Origin: Pedobacter riviphilus
GTDB lineage: Bacteria; Bacteroidota; Bacteroidia; Sphingobacteriales; Sphingobacteriaceae
DNA: 64,000 nucleotides
Reading direction: 5' to 3'
Assembly (NCBI RefSeq): GCF_014692875.1
Contig: NZ_CP061171.1
Span: 1,240,001-1,304,000 of the forward strand
Shown: piece after piece, positions 55,113 to 64,000 of the stretch
Position numbering within the stretch: position 1 is the first letter of the stretch
Layout: every line of letters starts with the position of its first letter
Position numbers and translations under genes: made by a program
Notes under the pieces: generated by a model
Databases searched by the model: none
What the model saw: only the letters and a program-made list of their open reading frames with translations
Told to the model about the DNA's origin: nothing

Positions 55113-56279
55113 TTAAATATTCGCTAAATCCCTCTTCACCGATTTCAGAAACACAAAACCCACCACACCGGATAGGATCGAAGCGGTTAGAATCGCAAAC
55201 TTCGCTTCCGAAACATGCAGCACCTCGCTAAAAGAGAGTAGGGCAATAAAGATCGACATGGTAAAACCGATGCCGGCGAGCATGCCCAAACCTAAAATGT
55301 GTTTCCAGCCTGCTCCGGTGGGTAAATCGGCCCATTTTAATTTCACGGCTAACCAGCTGAAAAAGGTTACGCCGATGGTTTTACCGACAAATAAGCCAAC
55401 GATAATACCGAGACCGAGGGGTGAAACCAGTCCGGCGAGCATTTCTTTTTGGAAAGTGATGTTGGTATTCGCCAATGCAAAAATGGGCATAATGATGTAG
55501 TTTACCGGAGTGGTTAAAAAATGCTCCAGTTTTTCTAAAGGTGATTCTTCATCCGTTTCGTTGGTAGGGATGGTGAAAGCCAGTAGTACCCCTGCAATGG
55601 TGGCATGGATGCCCGAGTGGTGGATGAAATACCAAAGGAATATGCCCGGGATAAGGTAAAATACCAGTTTCTTTACGCCGAAATAATTCATCAGTCCTAA
55701 AAGAACAAGGATACCCCCAGCCATGGCCAGGTATTCGAAATGAATCTGGTGGGTATAAAAGATCGCGATGACAAGGATGGCACCAAGATCGTCGACAATG
55801 GCTAAAGCAGCCAGGAATATTTTTAAACTGGTGGGTACGCTTTTACCCAACATGGCGATAATGGCGAGGGCAAAGGCGATGTCGGTTGCCATGGGGATAC
55901 CCCAGCCAGATGCCGAAGCTTCGCCTTTGTTGAATAAGGCATAAATCAAAGCTGGGACCAACATTCCGCCCAGGGCCGCAATTACGGGTAAGGCGGCGCT
56001 TTTAACAGAAGATAATTCGCCTTCTACGAGCTCGCGTTTGATTTCGAGCCCTACGAGCAGGAAAAATATTGCCATTAAGGCATCATTTATCCAGGCCAGG
56101 ATGCTATAGTTTACCGGACCAAAACCCAGTTTAATTTCGAGGAAGTTGATAAAAGTATCTTTAGCAGATGAATTGGCAATAATTAGGGAAATGGCAACGC
56201 AGATTAATAATATAAATCCGCCGATCTGTTCTGAGCGGAAAAATCTTTTAAAAACGTCCAGGTTGATGAGTTTTGCCAT
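55113..56279 (-). CDS. nhaA: Na+/H+ antiporter NhaA
   Basis: 388 residues, normal length, about 12 membrane helices. The family's ion-binding Asp pair is in ALAIVDDLGAILVIAIFY; WINDALMAIFFLLVGLEIKREL, GWGIPMATDIAFALAIIAML, HSGIHATIAGVLLAFTIP and LAGIGFTMSIFIALL are typical. It exports Na+ in exchange for H+, mainly at high pH. It stands alone between repeat arrays C and D. Confidence 0.97.
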   Translation of the reverse strand: MAKLINLDVFKRFFRSEQIGGFILLICVAISLIIANSSAKDTFINFLEIKLGFGPVNYSILAWINDALMAIFFLLVGLEIKRELVEGELSSVKSAALPVIAALGGMLVPALIYALFNKGEASASGWGIPMATDIAFALAIIAMLGKSVPTSLKIFLAALAIVDDLGAILVIAIFYTHQIHFEYLAMAGGILVLLGLMNYFGVKKLVFYLIPGIFLWYFIHHSGIHATIAGVLLAFTIPTNETDEESPLEKLEHFLTTPVNYIIMPIFALANTNITFQKEMLAGLVSPLGLGIIVGLFVGKTIGVTFFSWLAVKLKWADLPTGAGWKHILGLGMLAGIGFTMSIFIALLSFSEVLHVSEAKFAILTASILSGVVGFVFLKSVKRDLANI

Positions 56280-56378
56280 GAAGGTAAAAGTAGTGAAATA
56301 AGGGGGAAAGGGGTGGTTTTTGTGAGGAAATCTGTTATTTAATGATGCGGTTTTAGGTTGCTATTGGGAGTTAACTAA

Positions 56379-58290
56379 TACGGTCGTCATTCCCGCGCAG
56401 GCGGGAACCTTAAAGCGCTTTTAATTTTAAAACTATGGGTGGGAACTCCCCTCCTTCAGGAGGGGTTGGGGGAGGTTTTGCCCTTCGCGCAGTCTTGCCT
56501 CGGCTCGCCGCCGCCGAAGGGGCTCTTTCTTTTGGCTTGGCCCAAAAGAAACAAAAACCCAAGGCTTGCACCTTTTCTTGTAAAAACCTACGGAAATCTT
56601 GATAGCGGCAGTATCGAGGCTCTTACCCTGGCTTATCCCATCGCACCCGCTTGATCCTGCCTTGGGCTGTGGGGTTACGAGGGGGGACTGCAAAGATTTC
56701 CGTGCTTTTTCCGGCGAAAATCTGCTAGGCCGGATAGCATGATGCCAATGGCATGGCGCATATTGCAGGGGGCGGTAATTTGTCTTTTAGCCCTTTCCCT
56801 TTCAGGGGAAAGGTGCCGATAGGCGGATAGGGGGTTAAAGCGCTCGCTATAATACGGTCGTCATTCCCGCGCAGGCGGGAACCTTAATGCTTTCGCTATT
56901 CTGCTGCCCTTTTTTCTATTTTGCCTACTTCACAGTCTTGCCTCGGCTCACCGCCGCCGAGGGGGCTCTTTCTTTATCCTTGATGATAAAGAAACAACCT
57001 GAGCGCAGCGAAAGCATGCCTACCTTAACAATAACAACAAACAAGGCATAACTGAAAGGCTTGGAACTGATGTCGGATAAATTCGTCAAAGCTTTTTTGT
57101 CGCCAGCACAAGCCCCCGATGAAGGATCGGGGAGGGCGTGCTGCCTCGGGGCTGTGGTAGGTTGAAAGGGGGGGCAAAAGCTTTAACGTTTTCTCTTTCC
57201 ATCATTTCCTAGGCCGATAGCAGGGAGCAGATCGCATGGTGTACATTGCAGGGTGCGGTAATTTGTTTTTTAGCCCTTTCCCTTTCAGGGGAAAGGTGCC
57301 GATAGGCGGATAGGGGGTAAGACGCTCGCTATAATACGGTCGTCATTCCCGCGCAGGCGGGAATCTTAATGCTTTCGCTATTCTGCTGCCCTTTTTTCTA
57401 TTTTGCCTACTTCACAGTCTTGCCTCGGCTCGCCGCCGCCGAAGGGCTCTTACCTTTTTCTTGATAAAAAGGTAACCAAAAATCAAGGCTTGGAACTGAT
57501 GTCGGATAAATTCGTCAAAGCTTTTTTGTTCGCCAGCACAAGCCCCCGATGAAGAATCGGGGAGGGCGTGCTGCCTCTGGGTAGTGGTAGGTTGAAAGGA
57601 GGTGCAAAAGCTTTAACGTTTTCTCCTTCCATCATTTCCTAGGCCGTATAGCATGGTGCCAATAGTATGGAGCATATTGCAGGGGTGGTAATTTGTTTTT
57701 TAGCCTTTCCCTTTCCGGGGAAAGGTGCCGATAGGCGGATAGGGGGTAAGGCGCTCGCTATAATACGGTCGTCATTGCGAGGTACGAAGCAATCTTAATG
57801 CGGTTGCTATTTACTTGCCCAGGCTCGGGCTTGCCTCGGTTAGCCACCGAAGGGCTTTTACTTTTTCCTTGATGAAAAAGTAACAAACCTGAGCGCAGCG
57901 AAAGCATGCCTGCCTTAAAAAACAGCAACAACAAGGCATAACTGAAAGGCTTGCATCCGTTTTTTATGTGATTATATTGTTTTTTATAGGCATAAAAGAT
58001 TGCTGCGCAATTCTTGTAAAAACCTACGGAAATCTTGATAGCGGCAGTATCGAGGCTCTTTCCCTGGCTTATCCCATCGCACCCGCTTGATCCTGCCTTG
58101 GGTTGTGGGGTTACGAGGGGGGACTGCAAAGATTTCCGTGCTTTTTCCGGCGAAAATCTGCTAGGCCGGACAGCATGATGCCGATAGTATGGTGTACATT
58201 GCAGGGTGCGGTAATTTGTCTTTTAGCCTTTCCCTTTCAGGGGAAAGGTGCCGAAAGGCGGATAGGGGGTAGGCGGATTGGTGGGAATGC
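56379..58290. repeat. Composite repeat array D: four units (I, II, II, I)
   Basis: D1 (56379-56850, type I) has stem TTTCTTTTGG/CCAAAAGAAA (56526-56551). D2 (56851-57331, II) has TTTCTTTATC/GATAAAGAAA (56969-56994). D3 (57332-57763, II) has TTACCTTTTT/AAAAAGGTAA (57450-57475). D4 (57764-58290, I) has TTACTTTTTC/GAAAAAGTAA (57857-57882) and a changed neighbour stem TCGGT/ACCGA in place of TCGGC/GCCGA; it begins with a CGTCATTGCGAGG motif in place of CGTCATTCCCGCG. No genes lie within. Confidence 0.9.
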
Positions 58291-58297
58291 AATCTAT

Positions 58298-58331
58298 AAA
58301 AAAGCCGCAGATATTTAAATCTGCGGCTTTT
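58298..58331 (-). terminator. Terminator of the porP operon
   Basis: AAAAGCCGCAGAT pairs with ATCTGCGGCTTTT around a 6-nt loop, with A and T runs on both sides. It is downstream of the minus-strand porP gene. Confidence 0.9.
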
Positions 58332-58343
58332 CGTTTGTTGCAT

Positions 58344-58373
58344 TAAGATTCCCGCCTGCGCGGGAATGACGAC
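58344..58373. repeat. REP-like TTCCCGCCTGCGCGGGAA motif, reversed
   Basis: The reverse complement of the CGTCATTCCCGCGCAGG motif that starts the array units. It lies between the porP stop and its terminator. Confidence 0.8.
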
Positions 58374-58392
58374 CCTTCTTTTAAAAGAAAAA

Positions 58393-59313
58393 TTAAGGCT
58401 TCTTGCCAATATTAACCCTGATATTTATTTCAAAATCGCCATCGGTATAACCACTGATTGCGGAAGTTGCGGTGTTGTAATAAGCCATAAAATATAAGGT
58501 CGATTTGTAATTCATGCCAAAACCGAAGGTAGCATTCTGGGTATTGTGGTACATGGCCATGGCGTACAGTTTATCGTTGGCAAAATTGGCATTCAAGCCG
58601 GCATCCCATAAATTTTTGTAATTTTTTATACCCCTGAATACACCTTTTGGCTCCAGGCTGATTCCGTTTATACCCGATCCCAGCATGAACTTATAACTCA
58701 CCGCCGAATAAAACGTGGGTTTATCAGCAAAGTTTAAATCATCTTTTCTGAAAACAGAACGCATGTTGGGCACGGCACCTTCAACGGTTAATCCTTTTGA
58801 GGTATATGAGATACCGAAATCGCCATCTAAATAATATCCCCTGTCGTTAAAACGGGCAATGGACGGATCGTTAATATCGCTGTTTCTTACACTACTTAAA
58901 TCCAGTTTATCCTGACTGGCGCCAAAAGAGATCCCGAAGTTTAGTTTCTGATCGTCGCTGTTTAAGGGCAGGTGATAGGCAAAGGTACCCACGGCTTTGG
59001 TACGCTGGATTCCGCCCGATTTCTCGTTGTAGATGTTTACACCCCAACCCACTTTGTTTACCTGCTGATCTAAAGTTACACTTTGGGTAATGGGGGCACC
59101 CGGAATGTTCGACCATTGTTTGCGGAAACTGCCGTTAATGTTAAAACCTTCGTTAATACCTGCCATTGAGGGGTTAACCAGGTAACGGTTCTGGAAATAT
59201 TGTGCATTGAGTGGAAGGATCTGTGCTTTAACAGATCCGAAAAATAATGTGCTTGCAGCAAATAGAAACGTTACGCGACGCATTTGCTTTATGTTTTTTG
59301 TAATTGCTCTCAT
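58393..59313 (-). CDS. PorP/SprF family type IX secretion protein
   Basis: 306 residues. A signal peptide (VTFLFAASTLFFGSVKAQ) then the family's opening PLNAQYFQNRYLVNPSMAGINEGFNINGSFRKQWSNIPGAP, and a beta-rich body ending YTDGDFEINIRVNIG. PorP/SprF proteins are predicted outer-membrane barrels paired with T9SS type B cargo, typically encoded next to it, as here. The start could also be the ATG at 59283. 8 bp after the surface protein gene. Confidence 0.93.
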   Translation of the reverse strand: MRAITKNIKQMRRVTFLFAASTLFFGSVKAQILPLNAQYFQNRYLVNPSMAGINEGFNINGSFRKQWSNIPGAPITQSVTLDQQVNKVGWGVNIYNEKSGGIQRTKAVGTFAYHLPLNSDDQKLNFGISFGASQDKLDLSSVRNSDINDPSIARFNDRGYYLDGDFGISYTSKGLTVEGAVPNMRSVFRKDDLNFADKPTFYSAVSYKFMLGSGINGISLEPKGVFRGIKNYKNLWDAGLNANFANDKLYAMAMYHNTQNATFGFGMNYKSTLYFMAYYNTATSAISGYTDGDFEINIRVNIGKKP

Positions 59314-59321
59314 GTCTGTAA

Positions 59322-62300
59322 TTAGTCTCTAATGATGTTGATAAAACCTTTGAATGTACCGATGCCGCTACCTAAATCGATGATGTAATAGTAGGTTCCT
59401 TCGCTCAGCGGACTACCGTTTATGGTTCCGTCCCAATCGTTGGCATAGGTATGTTTGGTATATAGAATCCGCCCGGCCTTATCGAATATCTTCAAGGTAT
59501 TGTTCGGATAATAATCGATGTTCTTCACGATAAATTTATCGTTATACCCATCACCATTAGGCGTAACTACAGTACTGGCTTCGAGTTTATAATCGTCTAT
59601 TACGGTAATGGCAATGCTTTGATCGCTCACACAACCGCTGGCATTGCTTACGGTAACACGGTAAGTACCACTCTGTTTCGGTCGGATGGTTAAGGCAGGC
59701 GTGTTTTGTCCGCTAATGATATCCGAGCCTGTCCAGCTGTATTGCGTACCACCGGTAGCCGTTAAAACGATGGCATCACCTTTAGAAATCGATAAACCTT
59801 TGTTGCTGCTGACGGAAACTACTGGTAAAGCATTTACCGTTACGGTTGCTGTTCCGGTTTGTAATTGATTGGCATAAGCATCGGCCACACTTACTAAAGT
59901 GTACGTAAATGTACCTGCGGCATTGGTTGGTACACTAACTGTAGCGGTAGTAGCATTGGTGCTTACGGTGCGGTTGCTGCCTCCGTTTACGGTATAAGTA
60001 AAGGTGTAAGGTGCTGTGCCAACCGAACCTGTGAAGGTGATGTTTGGTGATGAACCGAAGTTACATACGGATGTAGTACCTGCAATGGTAGCTACTGGTA
60101 ATGGACGTATAATTACGGTTGCCGAACCCGTTTGTGGCTGTGCACAGTTTACATCGGCCACGCTTACTAAATTGTAAACAAAGGTTCCGACTGTTGAAGT
60201 TGGTGCAGAAACGGTTGCCGTATTGCCTGTTGAAGTGACCGTTCTGTTTGCTCCGCCATTAATATTATAGGTGAAGGTATATGGAGCGGTTCCGTTGGCA
60301 CCGGTGAATGTAATATTAGGTGCTGTGGCCAGGTTTGGTACCGCTGTTGAACCTGAGATACTTGCTGTAGCCAAAGACCTCACAGTGATGGTCGCTGTTC
60401 CACTTTGTGCCTGGCCCGCGTTTACATCGCTAACATTTAATAAGTTGTAGTTAAAAGTACCTGCAACGTTTGATGGAGCGGTTACCGTAGCGGTGGTATT
60501 TGTACCGGCAGTACTAACCGTTTGGCTTGTACCACCATTAATATTATAGGTAAATACATAAGGCCCTGTTCCGTTACCACCTGTAAAAGTTACGGTTGGT
60601 GCAGCTCCGTTTAAGCATAAAGCGGTAGTTCCGGCAATGCTGGCTACTGGGATAGGATTGATCTTAACCGTGGTGGAGATGTTTTGAGGCTGTGTGCTGT
60701 AAGCATCTGTAATGCTGGTAACGGTATAAACAAAAGTACCTACGGTATTGCTTGGCGGGGTAATGGTTGCCGTACCTGTTGTTGATGTTAACGTTTGGTT
60801 TACCCCACCATTAATGTTATACGTAAAGGTAAATGGTGCAGTACCTGCGGTTGCGGTAAAAGTAATTGCCGGAGCAGTGGTATTAAGGGGGATAGAAATA
60901 TTGCCGCTTAATGCTGCAACTGGTTTAGCATAAATATGTAATTTGGCTGGCGTATAGTTAACCGTGTAATTGCTGCTTAAAGCCAGCGTTCCCTGTTGAA
61001 TGTCATAATCGCCTGCGGTTTCGCCCGCCACACGGCTTAATGTGCCTGTAAAAGCATCGGTACCAATCAGTGTAGGTGTGGAAACATAGGTAAATGCCGG
61101 ATCAGCTGTTCCTCCTACCTTGCTTTTGGCATCTGCGGTTACCGTAATGGCTTTAGGGGCAATGGTTAATACCTGTTGTTTGGCAACTGCGGGTTAAAGA
61201 AAGTATCGCCCGGTTGATTGGCCGTAATGGTTACCGTACCTGCTTTTACAATGTGGATATCGTTATTGCTGATGGTGGCAATATTGGTATCGCTGCTGGT
61301 ATATTCGATGTTAATGGCTGTATTGTCGCTCGTAGCCCCTGCAACTAAATCAGGATCGCCGTAAGTAGCCGTTCTGGTGGCGGCAAAGGTAATATTCTGG
61401 TCTTTCTTAACCGTTGCATCATCCCTGGTATACCAGATGGGAGAGGTAATGATCCGGCTTCCGTCTGCTTCTACAATATCGGCATAATAATAACCTGTGG
61501 CCAGGTTGGCCAGGGCATTATCGGTATAGGTTAAACTTGCAGTTGGGCTGGTGGTTAATTCTACCGGATTAATGCCGTTTCCAGGTGTACCATATAAAAT
61601 TTTAATGCTGGTTACAGGGCTGGTGGTTATTGAACTTACGGAGATCTGCGGCGCACCGGCGGTTTTAAATACACTGCCTACAGGTTGTTTGTTAATGGTA
61701 AAAACAATTTTAGCTGCCGAATCTTGTGAGGCATAAAAACGCATCTTTTTAATGGCATCCAATAAATCGTTCTCGGTAAGGGCAGGGGCCATTACCACCA
61801 ATCTGGAGCGGGTGTGCTTACCAAAAGTCATGTTGTGGTTATCATGATCGATGGTTGCACCAAGGTGGTAGCCCTTAGCCAGCATGCGGTTATAATAACT
61901 TAAATAACTCATCGAGCTGGCGGGATCGGAATAGGTAACATTGGTCGAAAATGCAGGACCACTTTCTAAGGCTGCACCTACAATGGCGCTATCGGCACTT
62001 AAATCGTAAGTGGCCGAGATGTTGTTAAAATCGGTCGTATTAGGGTGAGCCAAAGTAGCTATGGCATTTAAACCATGGCGGTTAATGATCCTGAATAAAC
62101 CCGCAGGACCTGTATAAGTGCTTTTAGGTACATAAATCTGGTTTTCGCCCGGCTCCCAGCCGATCAGTGAATCGATACCATACACAATTACGTGTCCGCC
62201 GCCACTAATTACGCCCCATTCCATACCGTGCATGGCAACGAAAGTAGAAGTGGTTGCATTTTTGGCTGCAATGATACCCGGTTGCCAGTTGGCTAAAGAC

Positions 62301-64000
62301 ATACCGGCCTGTGTGTGGTTATGCTCCGATATCCCAAGGAAATCGAGTTTCATTGCCGTTTTGGCAAAAGCATAATCATCTTCTGGTTTTTTGGTTAAAT
62401 CGTCTTTATTTCCGTCAGAATAACTGCTGTGGCTATGTAAGTTACCATAATAGAAATTGAGTTTGTTTACATCAAGGATACCGGTTTTAAAGTTTCCTAA
62501 AAGGGGCTGTGTGGTTAAATATAAAGGCCCACCGCTGCAGGCACTGTTTACGGCATAGGTGAAAAAGTAATAATTGGTGTTCTGGGTTAAACCATTTCTG
62601 ACAAATGAAGTGCCCGTTCCTCTTTTCACCACGATACCACCACCTAAAGCATCGCCTACATTATAAACCGTTTGGTTTACCGGTGCTGCGGTTAAGGTAT
62701 TGCTGGTACTCATCACCACCAGGTATTCATCAGCTGCGCTGGCGGCGGTGAAAGAGGCCTGGATAAAGTTATAGTTGGAAGAAGTAATGGTAAAACTTGT
62801 AGGCTGTGCGGTTGGCGTGGCACAGGGCAATAAGGTTTTAGTGCTTTGTGCTGCGGTTAAAATATTGGTGGTTAAATATTTCGGTCCGCCGGTACAAGAA
62901 AGGTTGTTCAATGGAACAATAAAATAGTTGTACGTAGTAGAACTGTTTAAACCGTTATCGGTAAAGGTATTGCTTACAATTTTATTGATTACCGTGCCCC
63001 CACCTAAAGCAGAACCAATGGCATAAGCGGTACCATCAACAGGAAGCGCGCTTAAAGTAGCGTTTAAACTTCTGATGATCAGGTATTCGTTGGCATCGGC
63101 CGATTTGGTAAAGGTTGCGGTGATGCTGCCTGTGGTAACAGCACTAAAAGTTAATGCAGTTGCAGGGCTGCTTGGTGCCGCGCAGGCAGGTAAATTAGGT
63201 GGGAAATGTACCCCCAACCTATTGGCATCGTCATCATCAATGGCATTTTGAACGGTAGCTAGCGGTGTTCTGGTCCAATCGTTGTCTATGTAGGTAGGAC
63301 TAGGTGCAGTTACATTTAAACTTCTTACATAAGAAACATCTTTGGCGTTAACCCCCTGCCCAAAAGCATCGATAATGTTGTTATTGGCATCTAAAAGGGC
63401 CACACCATCGTTGCCGTTAAAGTTGATTACGGTATTGCTGTTTAAAATGGCACTGGCAGGAGTTAAATAAGGAACTTCGGTACCATTACCTGTATTGCCC
63501 AAAAGTACGGAGCCGTGGGCCGGGATGGTAAAGTTTAAATTTACAGTTTGCGATGGTGCTCCTGTGATGTTGATGTTACCCGCATCGCCAGAAATATTGT
63601 ATAGCGCTAATTTTAACTGTGGCGATGCGGTATTAATTGGTGCATTGCTCAAATTGGTTAATTCGATCCATTTGTTTACCGAGGTGCCTTCGTAATATTG
63701 ACTGATGATTACAGGTGCGCTCACCAAGGGCGGGTTAGCAGTTGTGGCATCAACCGAAGCCACTGTAGTTTGTAAATTACCGGCAGCATCTTGCGCCACT
63801 ACATATAAAGTATAACCAGTGCTTATTGTTAAACCGGTGATGGATGCGCTGGCATCGGTATTGGCCGTATTGGCAAATGAGCCCGATTTTAAAGCGGCAG
63901 CGCCCGTTCCGTCCTGTGCGGCTTTTACCTGTGCGGGTGTTGGGGCAGTACCTCCTGAAAGGGCCAAAACATAATAGGTGGTACCGGCCTCGTTAATGTT
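59322..64000 (-). pseudogene. Giant T9SS type B surface protein with PHP domain; frameshifted and 5' partial
   Basis: About 1,560 residues are visible and the frame is open past base 64000. Order: an Fn3-like piece; a lamin-tail domain (VIISQYYEGTSVNKWIELTN); two Cys-containing Fn3-like repeats; a PHP phosphoesterase-like domain (YGNLHSHSSYSDGNKDD, FLGISEHNHTQ, LAHPNTTDF, GATIDHDNHN, all with His for metals); Ig-like/MBG modules; four ~90-residue repeats (TAPYTFTYNINGG); an Ig-like module and the type B C-terminal domain (VVTPNGDGYNDKFIVKNID...GTYYYIIDL). The frame breaks at 61191-61193: one more C in the gene restores FNPAVAKQQVLTIAPKA. Cargo of the adjacent PorP/SprF system. Confidence 0.88.

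Noticed and set aside
56433..58129. Open frames of 60-120 residues with GSPPPRGLFLLAWPKRNK or MQSPLVTPQPKAGSS-type products in arrays A-D
   Set aside because: They recur wherever the repeat occurs, on both strands, break between copies, and follow hairpin pairing instead of codon constraint. They are by-products of the non-coding repeat.
38571..58290. Repeat arrays as a CRISPR locus
   Set aside because: Units are 350-530 bp, irregularly spaced and lack short constant repeats with unique spacers; no cas genes are in the window.

Overview
The window reads as a chromosomal stretch of a Bacteroidota bacterium, most likely a Sphingobacteriaceae such as Pedobacter. Supporting signs are SusD and DUF4959/DUF5000/DUF4998 lipoproteins, a fused MurF-alanine racemase, a PorP/SprF protein beside a type IX secretion type B surface protein, and genes without strong Shine-Dalgarno sites. 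The genus is an inference.

Layout. 1-9 kb is the end of a polysaccharide utilisation locus: a SusD end, two surface lipoproteins, a GH29 fucosidase and two GH43-type enzymes. 9.2-12.6 kb holds two small Cys-rich exported proteins and a copper P-type ATPase. The 4.4-13 kb block is bracketed by two near-identical tRNA-Leu(TAA)/tRNA-Gly(GCC) cassettes. 13-24 kb is housekeeping: recX, murF-alr, a DUF502 protein, arsC, two W-rich paralogues, a LOG protein, a Na+/solute symporter, recR, an SDR and a Kir-type channel. 24.2-28.3 kb is trpDFBA, led by a 17-codon peptide with three consecutive Trp codons and a terminator, a textbook attenuator layout. 29-38.4 kb has a rhomboid protease, a GNAT protein and a TetR-controlled RND efflux operon with matching operator palindromes on both sides of the regulator. 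40.8-50.8 kb is an AT-rich accessory island: a MazG-like protein with a GIY-YIG/DUF2075/S24 fusion, then an eight-gene run with four TIR or TIR-like proteins, a SLOG protein, an Nmad2-like protein, a second MazG-like protein and a protein resembling the 5-hmdU DNA kinase helical domain. This looks like an anti-phage conflict system, and the combination is the most novel coding content here. 51-58.3 kb alternates ordinary genes (HxlR/oxidoreductase pair, nhaA) with long non-coding repeat arrays. 58.4-64 kb is a PorP/SprF protein and a giant PHP-domain surface protein running off the right edge.

Two window-wide signals stand out. First, about nine copies (plus one partial) of a 350-530 bp non-coding repeat, always in the same orientation, keep a 10-bp hairpin whose stem sequence changes between copies with compensating changes on both arms, and their core stem comes in two different versions. 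This points to selection on a folded RNA or single-stranded DNA. Second, seven genes are broken by single-base losses, nearly all in G or C runs. The common mode suggests sequencing or assembly error in homopolymers more than real decay, so the broken entries are probably intact in the organism.
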